A DNA stretch of 64,000 bases. Origin: Viridilinea sp964592425. GTDB taxonomy: Bacteria > Chloroflexota > Chloroflexia > Chloroflexales > Chloroflexaceae. This document shows, piece after piece, positions 1 through 6,481 of this stretch; the first letter of the stretch is position 1, and every line of letters starts with the position of its first letter. The translations under genes and the position numbers were made by a program. The stretch covers positions 11,569-75,568 of the forward strand of contig CAZQCG010000025.1 of NCBI GenBank assembly GCA_964592425.1. Direction: 5' to 3'. Below the pieces are notes generated by a model, which was not told the origin of the DNA, did no database searches, and saw nothing but the letters and a program-made list of their open reading frames with translations.

Positions 1-2
1 GC

Positions 3-1247
3 GACCTGATCGACCAGATGCGCGCCGCTGGCACAACAGTGACCATCGTGGCCCTTGGCGGCGATGCTAATCCGAGCCTTGAGGGCCTGGCAGAACGTGG
101 CGGCGGGGCCTTCTACCGGGTGACGCGCGCCGACGAAGTGCCGGCGATCTTTCTCAGCGAGACGGTGCGGATCGCCGGGCGCGATATTGCTGAAGGGCGT
201 TTCCTGCCGCGTGCGGTGCTGGATGTCGCGCCGGTGCGGGGCCTGGGCACCCTCCCGCCCCTTTATGGCTACAACCCGACCGTCGCCCGCCAGGCTGCTC
301 GCACGCTCATTGTCGCGCCTGACGGCGACCCGCTGCTGGCCCTCTGGCAGGTCGGGCTGGGCCGGAGCATGGCCTGGACCAGCGACCTGAAGGGCCAATG
401 GGCCAGCGACTGGCTCGGCTGGGCCGGCTTTGGGCCTTTTGTGGCCGGGCTGGTAGATGCCTTGCAGCCCCCATCCGGCACGGGGCGGCTCAGCCTGGAG
501 AGCCGGAGCAGCGGCAGCGAGGCGGTGTTTGAGCTACGCGTGACGGGTGAGGACGGGCGCCCGGCCCAGCCCGCCATGATCGAGGGGCGGCTGCTCGATC
601 CAACGGGGAACGGGCGCAGTCTCAGCTTCAGCCAGGTTGGTGCAGGCTACTACCGAGCGGTTGCCCAGGTCGAGACAGCCGGGGCCTACCTGGTGCAAGT
701 CGCCACACTTGAGGCAAGCGGGCAGACAGTGGCCAGCACCAGCGGCGGGCTGGTGGTCAGCTACTCGCCCGAATATGCAGCCGGGCGCGCCAACGAAGCC
801 CTGCTGACCGATCTGGCAGACCTAACTGGTGGGAAGCTCAACCCGCCAGCGGAGCAACTTTTCAGCCCGACCGGGCAGCAGGTTGGTCAGGTCAGCACGA
901 TCGCCCTGCCGCTGCTCTGGCTGGCGCTGGGGCTCCTACCACTCGATATTGCCCTGCGCCGGCTGATGCTCCGGCCAGGTATGCCCATCCTGCCGCGCCC
1001 GCTGCGCCCTACCCCCGCGACACCCGTGGTTGACCCAACCCTGGCACGGCTGCAGGCGGCGCGGGCACGTATCCGGCGGCCCGCGCCGAATGCTGGCGCA
1101 CCGCCTGCACCGGAGGCAAACCCGCCTGCCGCGCCTCCGACGAGGAGTGAAGCGCAGCCGCCAGCAGCAGCGCAGGTGCCACAGCCGTCCTCGGCCGAGG
1201 AGACCCTGGCGACGCTACTGGCTGCCAGGCGCCGCCGCAAGCCATGA
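3..1247 (+). CDS. C-terminal part of a VWA/glutamine-amidotransferase-like membrane protein (5' end outside window)
   Basis: The reading frame is already open at base 3, so this is the 3' part of a longer gene. The first residues (TVTIVALGGDAN, then ERGGGAFYRV) look like the last strand and helix of a von Willebrand A domain. Next comes a region typical of large Chloroflexota and planctomycete VWA membrane proteins, with a GLGRSMAWTSD motif around residue 120. A beta-rich stretch follows, then one hydrophobic segment near residues 295-310. The tail of about 90 residues is rich in Ala and Pro and probably disordered. Such proteins are usually membrane anchored and linked to AAA/MoxR or surface functions, but the exact role is unknown. 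It reads toward the minus-strand pair 1274-2141 and is not obviously part of the operon at 2622. Confidence 0.6.
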   Translation, partial: DLIDQMRAAGTTVTIVALGGDANPSLEGLAERGGGAFYRVTRADEVPAIFLSETVRIAGRDIAEGRFLPRAVLDVAPVRGLGTLPPLYGYNPTVARQAARTLIVAPDGDPLLALWQVGLGRSMAWTSDLKGQWASDWLGWAGFGPFVAGLVDALQPPSGTGRLSLESRSSGSEAVFELRVTGEDGRPAQPAMIEGRLLDPTGNGRSLSFSQVGAGYYRAVAQVETAGAYLVQVATLEASGQTVASTSGGLVVSYSPEYAAGRANEALLTDLADLTGGKLNPPAEQLFSPTGQQVGQVSTIALPLLWLALGLLPLDIALRRLMLRPGMPILPRPLRPTPATPVVDPTLARLQAARARIRRPAPNAGAPPAPEANPPAAPPTRSEAQPPAAAQVPQPSSAEETLATLLAARRRRKP

Positions 1248-1273
1248 GGCAGGGCAGGGATAAGGGATTGGCC

Positions 1274-1774
1274 CTAATCGCGGCCCAGGCCCCCTTCGGT
1301 GAGCAGGCGAATAACTCGTTCGAGGCGGTTAAGGGCGCGGGCGATCAAGAGGGCCAGGTCGGCGATGATCGCCTCGCTAAGAGCGGGATTGGAGTTGACC
1401 TTCTCGCGGAGCGGGCGCAGGCCAGGTTCGGCATCATTGAGGTTGCCGATCGCCCCTTCGAGGGTCGCTTCAACCTCTTCGCGCTGGCGGGTCGCCACCT
1501 GTGGCCAGCGACCGTTGATCGACTTGCCGCGGGCCATGGAGAGAAAACGGCGGATGCGCTCGGTGCGGGTAAGCGCATCGGAGAGGTAACGTTCCGTATC
1601 GGTGATCAGCACGAGGGCGAGATTCTGATTAATGTTTAGCTTCGCCCTCGCGCCGTCAAGCGTACCCTGAGCCAGCTGTAAGAGTTGGGTTGCTTCGTCA
1701 GCCGAACGGATCGCCGCTTCGCGTTCAGTCTCGACTTCCTGTGGCCAACGTCGTGGAATCGTAGGCATAGGCAT
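1274..1774 (-). CDS. small helical protein with an internal duplication
   Basis: A 166-aa protein of no family I recognise. It is predicted mostly alpha-helical and highly charged. Two halves look like an internal repeat: a segment with pattern N-Q-N-L-x-x-x-L-I-T-D then A-L-T-R-x-E-R-x-x-R-x-L (about residues 49-80), and one with N-P-A-L-x-x-x-I-I-A-D then A-L-N-R-x-E-R-x-x-R-L-L (about residues 127-157). Its start lies inside the end of the upstream gene (50-bp overlap), so the two are probably translated from one message. No signal peptide or membrane segment is seen. The first ATG or the one two codons later are both possible starts. Function unknown. Confidence 0.6.
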   Translation of the reverse strand: MPMPTIPRRWPQEVETEREAAIRSADEATQLLQLAQGTLDGARAKLNINQNLALVLITDTERYLSDALTRTERIRRFLSMARGKSINGRWPQVATRQREEVEATLEGAIGNLNDAEPGLRPLREKVNSNPALSEAIIADLALLIARALNRLERVIRLLTEGGLGRD

Positions 1775-2141
1775 CGGGATTCTTTAACTCACGCCCGGTC
1801 GTGTAGCTTAGCAGTTCCACCTGGCGCATCACAGCCTCGCCGATCTGCCAGAGGATGATCGGTGTACCCGAGGCTATAAAACTCCGCCAGACGGCACCTT
1901 CGTAGACGCGCCAGTCGATCTGCTTGGCCTTGCGCGCCGAAAACGCGACCGGCACCAGCGAGATGAGCACGCCCCCAGCTACTTCGGCCCAGGTGTGATC
2001 AGGCTTAATCGGAAAGCGCCGTTCGAGATAGCCGAGAGCTGCCGAGTAGGCGGTGGAGAGGCAAAGAACCTGAAGCGGGACGCTGAGGTTCAGCCCGTCG
2101 TGGTGGAGGTCGATCTGGCTCTCGTCACGAGACTTAGTCAT
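1725..2141 (-). CDS. small predicted membrane protein, divergent from the gasdermin operon
   Basis: A 138-aa protein with two to three hydrophobic stretches (about residues 18-38, 52-70 and 85-105) separated by basic loops, so probably an inner-membrane protein. No family recognised. The start is supported by AAAGGAA about 8 bases upstream on the minus strand. Two copies of ACCCGAAA spaced 11 bp overlap the ribosome-binding site and the start codon. The same motif is arrayed in front of the plus-strand operon at 2622, which suggests that both directions answer to one regulator. The gene overlaps the 166-aa gene downstream. It could be a holin-like or immunity-type partner of that operon, but this is only inference from position. 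Confidence 0.6.
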   Translation of the reverse strand: MTKSRDESQIDLHHDGLNLSVPLQVLCLSTAYSAALGYLERRFPIKPDHTWAEVAGGVLISLVPVAFSARKAKQIDWRVYEGAVWRSFIASGTPIILWQIGEAVMRQVELLSYTTGRELKNPDAYAYDSTTLATGSRD

Positions 2142-2159
2142 TTCGGGTTCCTTTCGGGT
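2141..2159 (-). repeat. two copies of ACCCGAAA with 11-bp period at a start codon
   Basis: On the minus strand ACCCGAAA occurs at 2159-2152 and 2148-2141. The second copy runs into the ATG of the small membrane protein gene. The motif and period are the same as in the array at 2438-2470. Candidate operator shared by the divergent units. Confidence 0.5.
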
Positions 2160-2389
2160 GTCTCGTTGGCCTTATTATAAGGCCTTCAAGGCGGCTTGTC
2201 CAGTGCTTATTGGGTCAAAATTGAGCAACTTTTGAGCGCTCCCTGGCGCTGCTTCAGGCGGGGTGGGCGTGGGTGCGGGCCCCCATACCTAGCGGAACGG
2301 GCTTTGACTGGCTCAGAGGGCTGATCTGGGCTTGTCAATCACTGGTTTTGCAGGTGCCTGGGCGGGCGACAGGGGCGGCTCCTGCATAT

Positions 2390-2407
2390 ACTACTACATG
2401 TAGTAGT
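2390..2407. promoter_or_regulatory. 18-bp perfect palindrome, candidate operator
   Basis: ACTACTACATGTAGTAGT is a perfect dyad. It is followed directly by a TTGACA hexamer at 2410-2415, but there is no good -10 at 17 bp. The TACA/TGTA arms recall BlaI/MecI/CopY-type operators, although the spacing differs. No such repressor gene is next to it. Confidence 0.4.
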
Positions 2408-2437
2408 CCTTGACAAGCCCCCAAAGCGGCCTGATTC

Positions 2438-2481
2438 GACCCGAAATCGACCCGAAATCGACCCGAAATCGCCCAGAAAGG
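2438..2481. repeat. direct repeats of GACCCGAAATC, 11-bp period
   Basis: Three exact copies (2438-2448, 2449-2459, 2460-2470) and a fourth degenerate one (2471-2481) end four bases before the -35 box of the operon promoter. The complementary core is (T/C)GGGT. MraZ proteins are known to bind direct repeats with a TGGG core upstream of their own gene, and the first gene of this operon encodes a MraZ homologue, so this is the likely autoregulatory site. Confidence 0.6.
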
Positions 2482-2484
2482 GGC

Positions 2485-2513
2485 TTAACAATGTTTATAC
2501 TATGTGCTATAGT
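2485..2513 (+). promoter_or_regulatory. sigma-70-type promoter of the mraZ-like/NACHT/CHAT/amidase/gasdermin operon
   Basis: TTAACA (2485-2490), a 17-bp spacer and TATAGT (2508-2513), one mismatch from consensus in each box. Predicted start of transcription near 2520, giving a leader of about 100 bases before the first gene. Confidence 0.65.
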
Positions 2514-2523
2514 AGCAGGCATT

Positions 2524-2599
2524 AAGCACCCGATAACGACCCACGAGCTGAGAATCGGCTGTCAGCAAGCTCCCGATAAGCTCCTAATAAGCTCCCGAG
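2524..2599. repeat. second set of 11-bp phased repeats in the leader
   Basis: ACCC cores recur at 2528 and 2539 (11 bp apart). AAGCTCCCGAT-type units follow at 2567-2577, 2578-2588 and 2589-2599, again with an 11-bp period. They lie downstream of the predicted transcription start and stay close to the helical phase of the array at 2438-2481. Candidate extra binding sites for the MraZ-like regulator, or a roadblock element. Confidence 0.45.
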
Positions 2600-2621
2600 A
2601 ACCAGTCGGAGATCGCCCAAG

Positions 2622-3059
2622 ATGCTCATCGGTACCTGGAACGTCACCGTCGCCGTTGGACGCCTCGTCCTCCCCACCAGCTTCCAGGACACCGCTGCTG
2701 CCGGGCTGATCGCCACGCGTGGCTTCGACCGCTGTCTCCAGGTCTTCCCGGCCAATTCCTGGCACGAGCTCGCTGGACGCGTCAGCGCCCTGCCGCTCAC
2801 CGCCGATGCCGCCCGCAGCCTGCGACGCATGCTCTTCGGGGCCGCCGCTGATCTCAGCCTGGATCTTGATGGGACGATCATGCTGCCCCGCAACCTGCTC
2901 AGCTTCGCCGAGCTTACCAATGAGGCGGTGCTCGTCGGCCTGGATACCTATTTTGAGATCTGGCACCCCGCCCGCTGGCAGAGCGCCAGTGAGCCAGCCC
3001 GCCTGGCGACCTTCGCCGGCGAGTGCCTGGCTGGTATGCATCTGCTTACGTCCGGGTAG
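2622..3059 (+). CDS. MraZ-like transcriptional regulator
   Basis: 145 aa, the usual MraZ length. It carries both AbrB-like half-domains: an N-terminal G-T-W-x-V-T-V-x-x-x-x-R-L-x-L-P block followed by a TRGFDRCLQVFP motif, then A-R-S-L-R-R-M-L-F-G-A-A-A-D and a second D-L-D-G-T-I-M-L-P block. MraZ forms ring-shaped oligomers that bind direct repeats and normally represses the division and cell-wall cluster next to rsmH. Here there is no rsmH, fts or mur gene; the homologue heads an operon of NACHT, CHAT, amidase and gasdermin genes. The start has GGAG 10 bases upstream. The phased repeats in front of it are probable binding sites. I infer that it controls this operon, possibly coupling it to envelope or division status. 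Confidence 0.85.
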   Translation: MLIGTWNVTVAVGRLVLPTSFQDTAAAGLIATRGFDRCLQVFPANSWHELAGRVSALPLTADAARSLRRMLFGAAADLSLDLDGTIMLPRNLLSFAELTNEAVLVGLDTYFEIWHPARWQSASEPARLATFAGECLAGMHLLTSG

Positions 3060-3110
3060 TGTTGCTACCACATACCCTGTTATCCGCGCTTAGCTTGCTG
3101 GAGGTTGATC

Positions 3111-3323
3111 ATGCTACGTCTGTCGCGCCCTAACGCCTCTGCTGAAAACCGCGCCGCGAGCGCGAATGTCGCCCGTATGCGCCTGCAGCGCGCCCTTAGC
3201 CTCGACCGTAACCACGTCGCTGCCTCCTCCTTACATCCGCCCGTGGCTCCCGCAACCCTCGCCGCCGATGACCTGCTCGGTATGCTGCTTGGTGAAGGTT
3301 TGCCCAGCGCGGGGCACCCGTGA
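3111..3323 (+). CDS. 70-aa protein of unknown function, coupled to the NACHT gene
   Basis: ATG at 3111 has a good GGAGG at 3100-3104; a TTG two codons earlier is less likely. The product is small, rich in Ala and Arg in the first half and hydrophobic near the end (DDLLGMLLGEGL). No family recognised. Its TGA overlaps the GTG start of the next gene, so it is probably translationally coupled to the NACHT protein. It might be an adaptor, an inhibitor or simply a coupling leader. Confidence 0.55.
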   Translation: MLRLSRPNASAENRAASANVARMRLQRALSLDRNHVAASSLHPPVAPATLAADDLLGMLLGEGLPSAGHP

Positions 3324-6300
3324 TTGGCTCGGCCCTCGCAAGCACCCTGGCCGAAGTGGCCGCCGCCCTCGCCGATCTGCCTGGCGACGGCCCAGCCCAT
3401 GCCGCTACCCAGACCCGCCTCGACGCCCTCGTCACGGTCGCCGAAGCGCCCTTGCTCACGCCCTTTGCCCGGGCGGTCGACCGCGCTGCCGACCGCCTGC
3501 ACCGTGAGGGCGGCCCCGCTGCCGCGCCTCTGCTGCACCTGCTGGCCGATCCCCGGCCTGCACCGGCCCGCCTGCGTGCGGTGGCCGTCGAAGAGTTGCT
3601 GCTTGCGGCCGAACCTGACCTGGCCCGCCTCGCCGAGCTTTATCGGCGTGACCTGCGCCCTGCGCTTGCGGCCAATGGCACCGAGCCGCCCCCCTGGCGT
3701 CACGCCGGCCCGGCCCTGATCCGCCTGCTCGGCGAGCTGGTGCCCGCAGCGCTCAGTGACCAGCCGCGCCTGCGGCGTTTGCTGCCCGAACCAGCCGAAC
3801 GCGCCGTCATCGATGAGCTGCGTAGCGGCCTGACTCGCCCGGCCCGTCCGCTCGCCGAGACCTTCGGCCAGAGCATCAGCGCCAGCAACGGGGCCAACAT
3901 CGCCCATATTCGCCAGCTGGTCGTTCATGGCGATCTCTATGAGGCACCTGCTACGCCCGCCCCTGACCTGGCCCTGCTCTACGCGCGCTACCGCGCCTTT
4001 ATTGTTGAAAGCTTCAGCAGCCTCGACTTCCGTGGCCTGCTACAGATCCAGGCGGCGGCGCGCGTCTGCCTCGAACAGGTCTATATTCCCGTCGATGCCC
4101 GCCCCCTGCAGGGCGAGGGTGCCCCCGCCTCCTTGCACCAGTTTGTCTGCGAACAGCCACTGCTGGTCGTACTCGGCGATCCGGGCAGCGGCAAGAGCAC
4201 CCTGGTGCGCTATATCCTGTTGAGCCTGACCCGCGGCAATGCCCGCGAACAGCTCGGCCTCGAGCCGCTCTGGCTGCCGATCTATGTGCCGGTGGCCGCC
4301 TTCGCCGCCGCCCGCGCCCGCCCTGGTCACGCCGATCTGGCCCCACTCGACTATCTGGCTGACTACTATCGTGGCCTCTCACAGCCCGACTACAGCCCGC
4401 TCTTCGCCCATGCCCTGGCCCTCGGCCATGCCCTGGTGCTGCTCGACGGCCTCGACGAGGTGCGTGAGGGCCGCCAGGGGGTCGTGCGGGCGCTCGAAGC
4501 CTTTGCCCGCGAGTGGGATGCTACCGGCAACCGTTTTCTGGCCACCTCGCGCAGTGTCGGCTATGCCGAAGCACCGCTCGATCCCGACCTTTTCGCAGCC
4601 GCGATGATCGAGCCGCTGAGCGAGGCCCAGATCCGCCTCTTTATTGAGCGCTGGAGCCGCGCCTATGCCCGTCTGGGCGAGGCTGCCGCGCCGCCCGCCG
4701 GGGATCTGCTTGATGACCTGGTGCATGAGGCGGCCCTGGTCGAGCGCGAACGGCGCATCGCCCGCCATAGCACCGCCCTGGCCGAAGCCGTCTTCGCCGA
4801 GCCCTTCGTCGCCGAACTGGCCCGCAAGCCGCTCCTGCTCACCATCCTGGCCCTCATCCACAACCAGGGGGCGCGCCTGCCCGACCGACGCGCCGATCTC
4901 TACCGCCTCTGTGTGGCCGCCCTCGCCGAAAGCTGGAACCGCGCACGCTCACTCACCGGGCGGCCGGTCGATGTCTACCTGGGCGATGAGCCCCTCGATG
5001 AACGCTTCGTGGTCAACTTGCTTGGCCCTGTGGCCCTCTGGCTCCACGGTGAGCAGGCCGGCGGGCTGGTTGACCAGGACGATCTCGAAACACGCATCGC
5101 CGCCACCCTCGAACAGGCCGACGGCATCCCCCGTGGCCGTGCGCGCCGCCTGGCTGGCGACTTCATCGAGCTGGTGCGGCGTGAGACGGGCCTGCTGCAA
5201 GAGCGCGGCTACCGCCGTTTCGGCTTCCTACACCTCACCTTTGAGGAGTACCTTGCGGCCCGGGGCCTGCTCGAATCGCTGGCGGTCGAAAATCCCGACG
5301 AGCTCCTGCGCCGCTATGCGGTCGATCCGGGCTGGCGCGAAGTTGTGCGGCTGGCCGTTGCTGCCGCCTCCCAACGTGAGACGGGGCGCATGCTACAGGC
5401 CATTCTCGCTGCCCCCGCCGAAGGCAGCGAGCGCGGACGTCCGGCCCTGCTCGCCGGCGAGTGTCTGCTTGATGTCGGGCGCAACGGGGCGGGCGGACGG
5501 GCATGGGAGCTGGTTGTCACGGCCCTGCTTGGCCTGCTCGCCGATGGCGAAGCGCCCGTCGCTACGCGCATCGCTGGTGGGCTAACCCTTGGACGCCTGG
5601 GTGATCCGCGCCGACTCGACCCGCTGAGCGGGCGCGCCGTCGGCAGCGATGAGCCAGCCACCCTCGACTATTGGTGCGACGTGGCGGCTGGCCCCTTCTG
5701 GCGCGGCGACGATGGCCGGGGTCGCAAACGCGGCCCTGGCCTCAGCCCCGCTGAGTTGCCCTACAGCTTGCGCATCGGGCGCTACCTCGTCAGCAACGCC
5801 GAGTATCGCCGCTTCATCGAAGCAGGCGGCTACAGCACGCCCCGCTGGTGGACACCCGAAGGGCTCAGCTTCCTCAACCCCGACCGGCGGCGCAACCACA
5901 ACGACAGCGAGAATGGCCCGATCAACGGGCCAGCCCTCTGGGAGACCGCCCATCTCAACAACCCGGCCCAGCCCGTTGTTGGCGTCGCCTGGTACGAGGC
6001 CGCCGCTTACTGCGCCTGGCTCACCGAGCTTGGGCGCAGCGCTGGCTGGCTCTATCCTGGCGAAATACTGCGTCTACCGACCGCGCTCGAGTGGGAACGG
6101 GCCGCCCGCCATACTGACCGGCGCGCCTATCCATGGGGCGACGAACCACCCGATCCCACCCGCGCCAGTTACGAGGCCGGTGGGCTGCGCGCACCTGCTC
6201 CGGTCGGGGCTTTCCCGGCAGGTGCCGCAGCCTGCGGCGCCCTCGATCTGGCTGGCAATGTCTGGGAATGGACCGCCAGCCGCTCCGATCAACTGGCCGA

Positions 6301-6481
6301 GCTGACTGCCTGGAGCGACATGGGCCGCAAGCAGAGTCCGGCGATCAAAGGCGGGGCCTTCAACTGGGGGGCCGATGCCCTGCGCTGCGGGGCCTACTAC
6401 TGGTTCCAGCCAGCCCGGCGCTACAACCTGCTCGGCTTTCGCCTCGTCTGGGTAGCCGCCCCGGAAGGAATGCCCACATGA
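3320..6481 (+). CDS. NACHT/STAND NTPase fused to a C-terminal FGE-sulfatase (C-type-lectin fold) domain
   Basis: 1053 aa. Order: an alpha-helical N-terminal region (about 1-180), a short beta-type motif (185-204, SISASNGANIAHIRQLVVHG), then a NACHT module with Walker A GDPGSGKS (286-293) and Walker B LVLLDGLDE (372-380). A winged-helix/helical region follows (to about 780), then an FGE-like domain (about 790-1050) with RLPTALEWERAAR, PWGDE, LAGNVWEWTAS, GGAFNW and GFRLVW signatures. STAND proteins of this kind sense a trigger and oligomerise on ATP binding; the C-terminal domain is the likely sensor. I see no evidence that it still makes formylglycine. GTG start overlaps the preceding stop (GTGA) and its stop overlaps the CHAT start (ATGA), so the genes are coupled. 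I infer that it activates the CHAT protease encoded next. Confidence 0.88.
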   Translation: MIGSALASTLAEVAAALADLPGDGPAHAATQTRLDALVTVAEAPLLTPFARAVDRAADRLHREGGPAAAPLLHLLADPRPAPARLRAVAVEELLLAAEPDLARLAELYRRDLRPALAANGTEPPPWRHAGPALIRLLGELVPAALSDQPRLRRLLPEPAERAVIDELRSGLTRPARPLAETFGQSISASNGANIAHIRQLVVHGDLYEAPATPAPDLALLYARYRAFIVESFSSLDFRGLLQIQAAARVCLEQVYIPVDARPLQGEGAPASLHQFVCEQPLLVVLGDPGSGKSTLVRYILLSLTRGNAREQLGLEPLWLPIYVPVAAFAAARARPGHADLAPLDYLADYYRGLSQPDYSPLFAHALALGHALVLLDGLDEVREGRQGVVRALEAFAREWDATGNRFLATSRSVGYAEAPLDPDLFAAAMIEPLSEAQIRLFIERWSRAYARLGEAAAPPAGDLLDDLVHEAALVERERRIARHSTALAEAVFAEPFVAELARKPLLLTILALIHNQGARLPDRRADLYRLCVAALAESWNRARSLTGRPVDVYLGDEPLDERFVVNLLGPVALWLHGEQAGGLVDQDDLETRIAATLEQADGIPRGRARRLAGDFIELVRRETGLLQERGYRRFGFLHLTFEEYLAARGLLESLAVENPDELLRRYAVDPGWREVVRLAVAAASQRETGRMLQAILAAPAEGSERGRPALLAGECLLDVGRNGAGGRAWELVVTALLGLLADGEAPVATRIAGGLTLGRLGDPRRLDPLSGRAVGSDEPATLDYWCDVAAGPFWRGDDGRGRKRGPGLSPAELPYSLRIGRYLVSNAEYRRFIEAGGYSTPRWWTPEGLSFLNPDRRRNHNDSENGPINGPALWETAHLNNPAQPVVGVAWYEAAAYCAWLTELGRSAGWLYPGEILRLPTALEWERAARHTDRRAYPWGDEPPDPTRASYEAGGLRAPAPVGAFPAGAAACGALDLAGNVWEWTASRSDQLAELTAWSDMGRKQSPAIKGGAFNWGADALRCGAYYWFQPARRYNLLGFRLVWVAAPEGMPT

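Noticed and set aside
2438..2481. CRISPR-like array
   Set aside because: The units are 11 bp, adjoin without spacers and there are no cas genes.
6133..6477. N-terminal extension of the CHAT gene in the same frame
   Set aside because: It overlaps the conserved FGE domain of the NACHT gene; the ATG at 6478 gives a normal start with a ribosome-binding site and a four-base overlap.
3320..6481. Active formylglycine-generating enzyme
   Set aside because: The FGE fold is clear, but it is fused to a NACHT module and no sulfatase is near; a sensor role is more likely.
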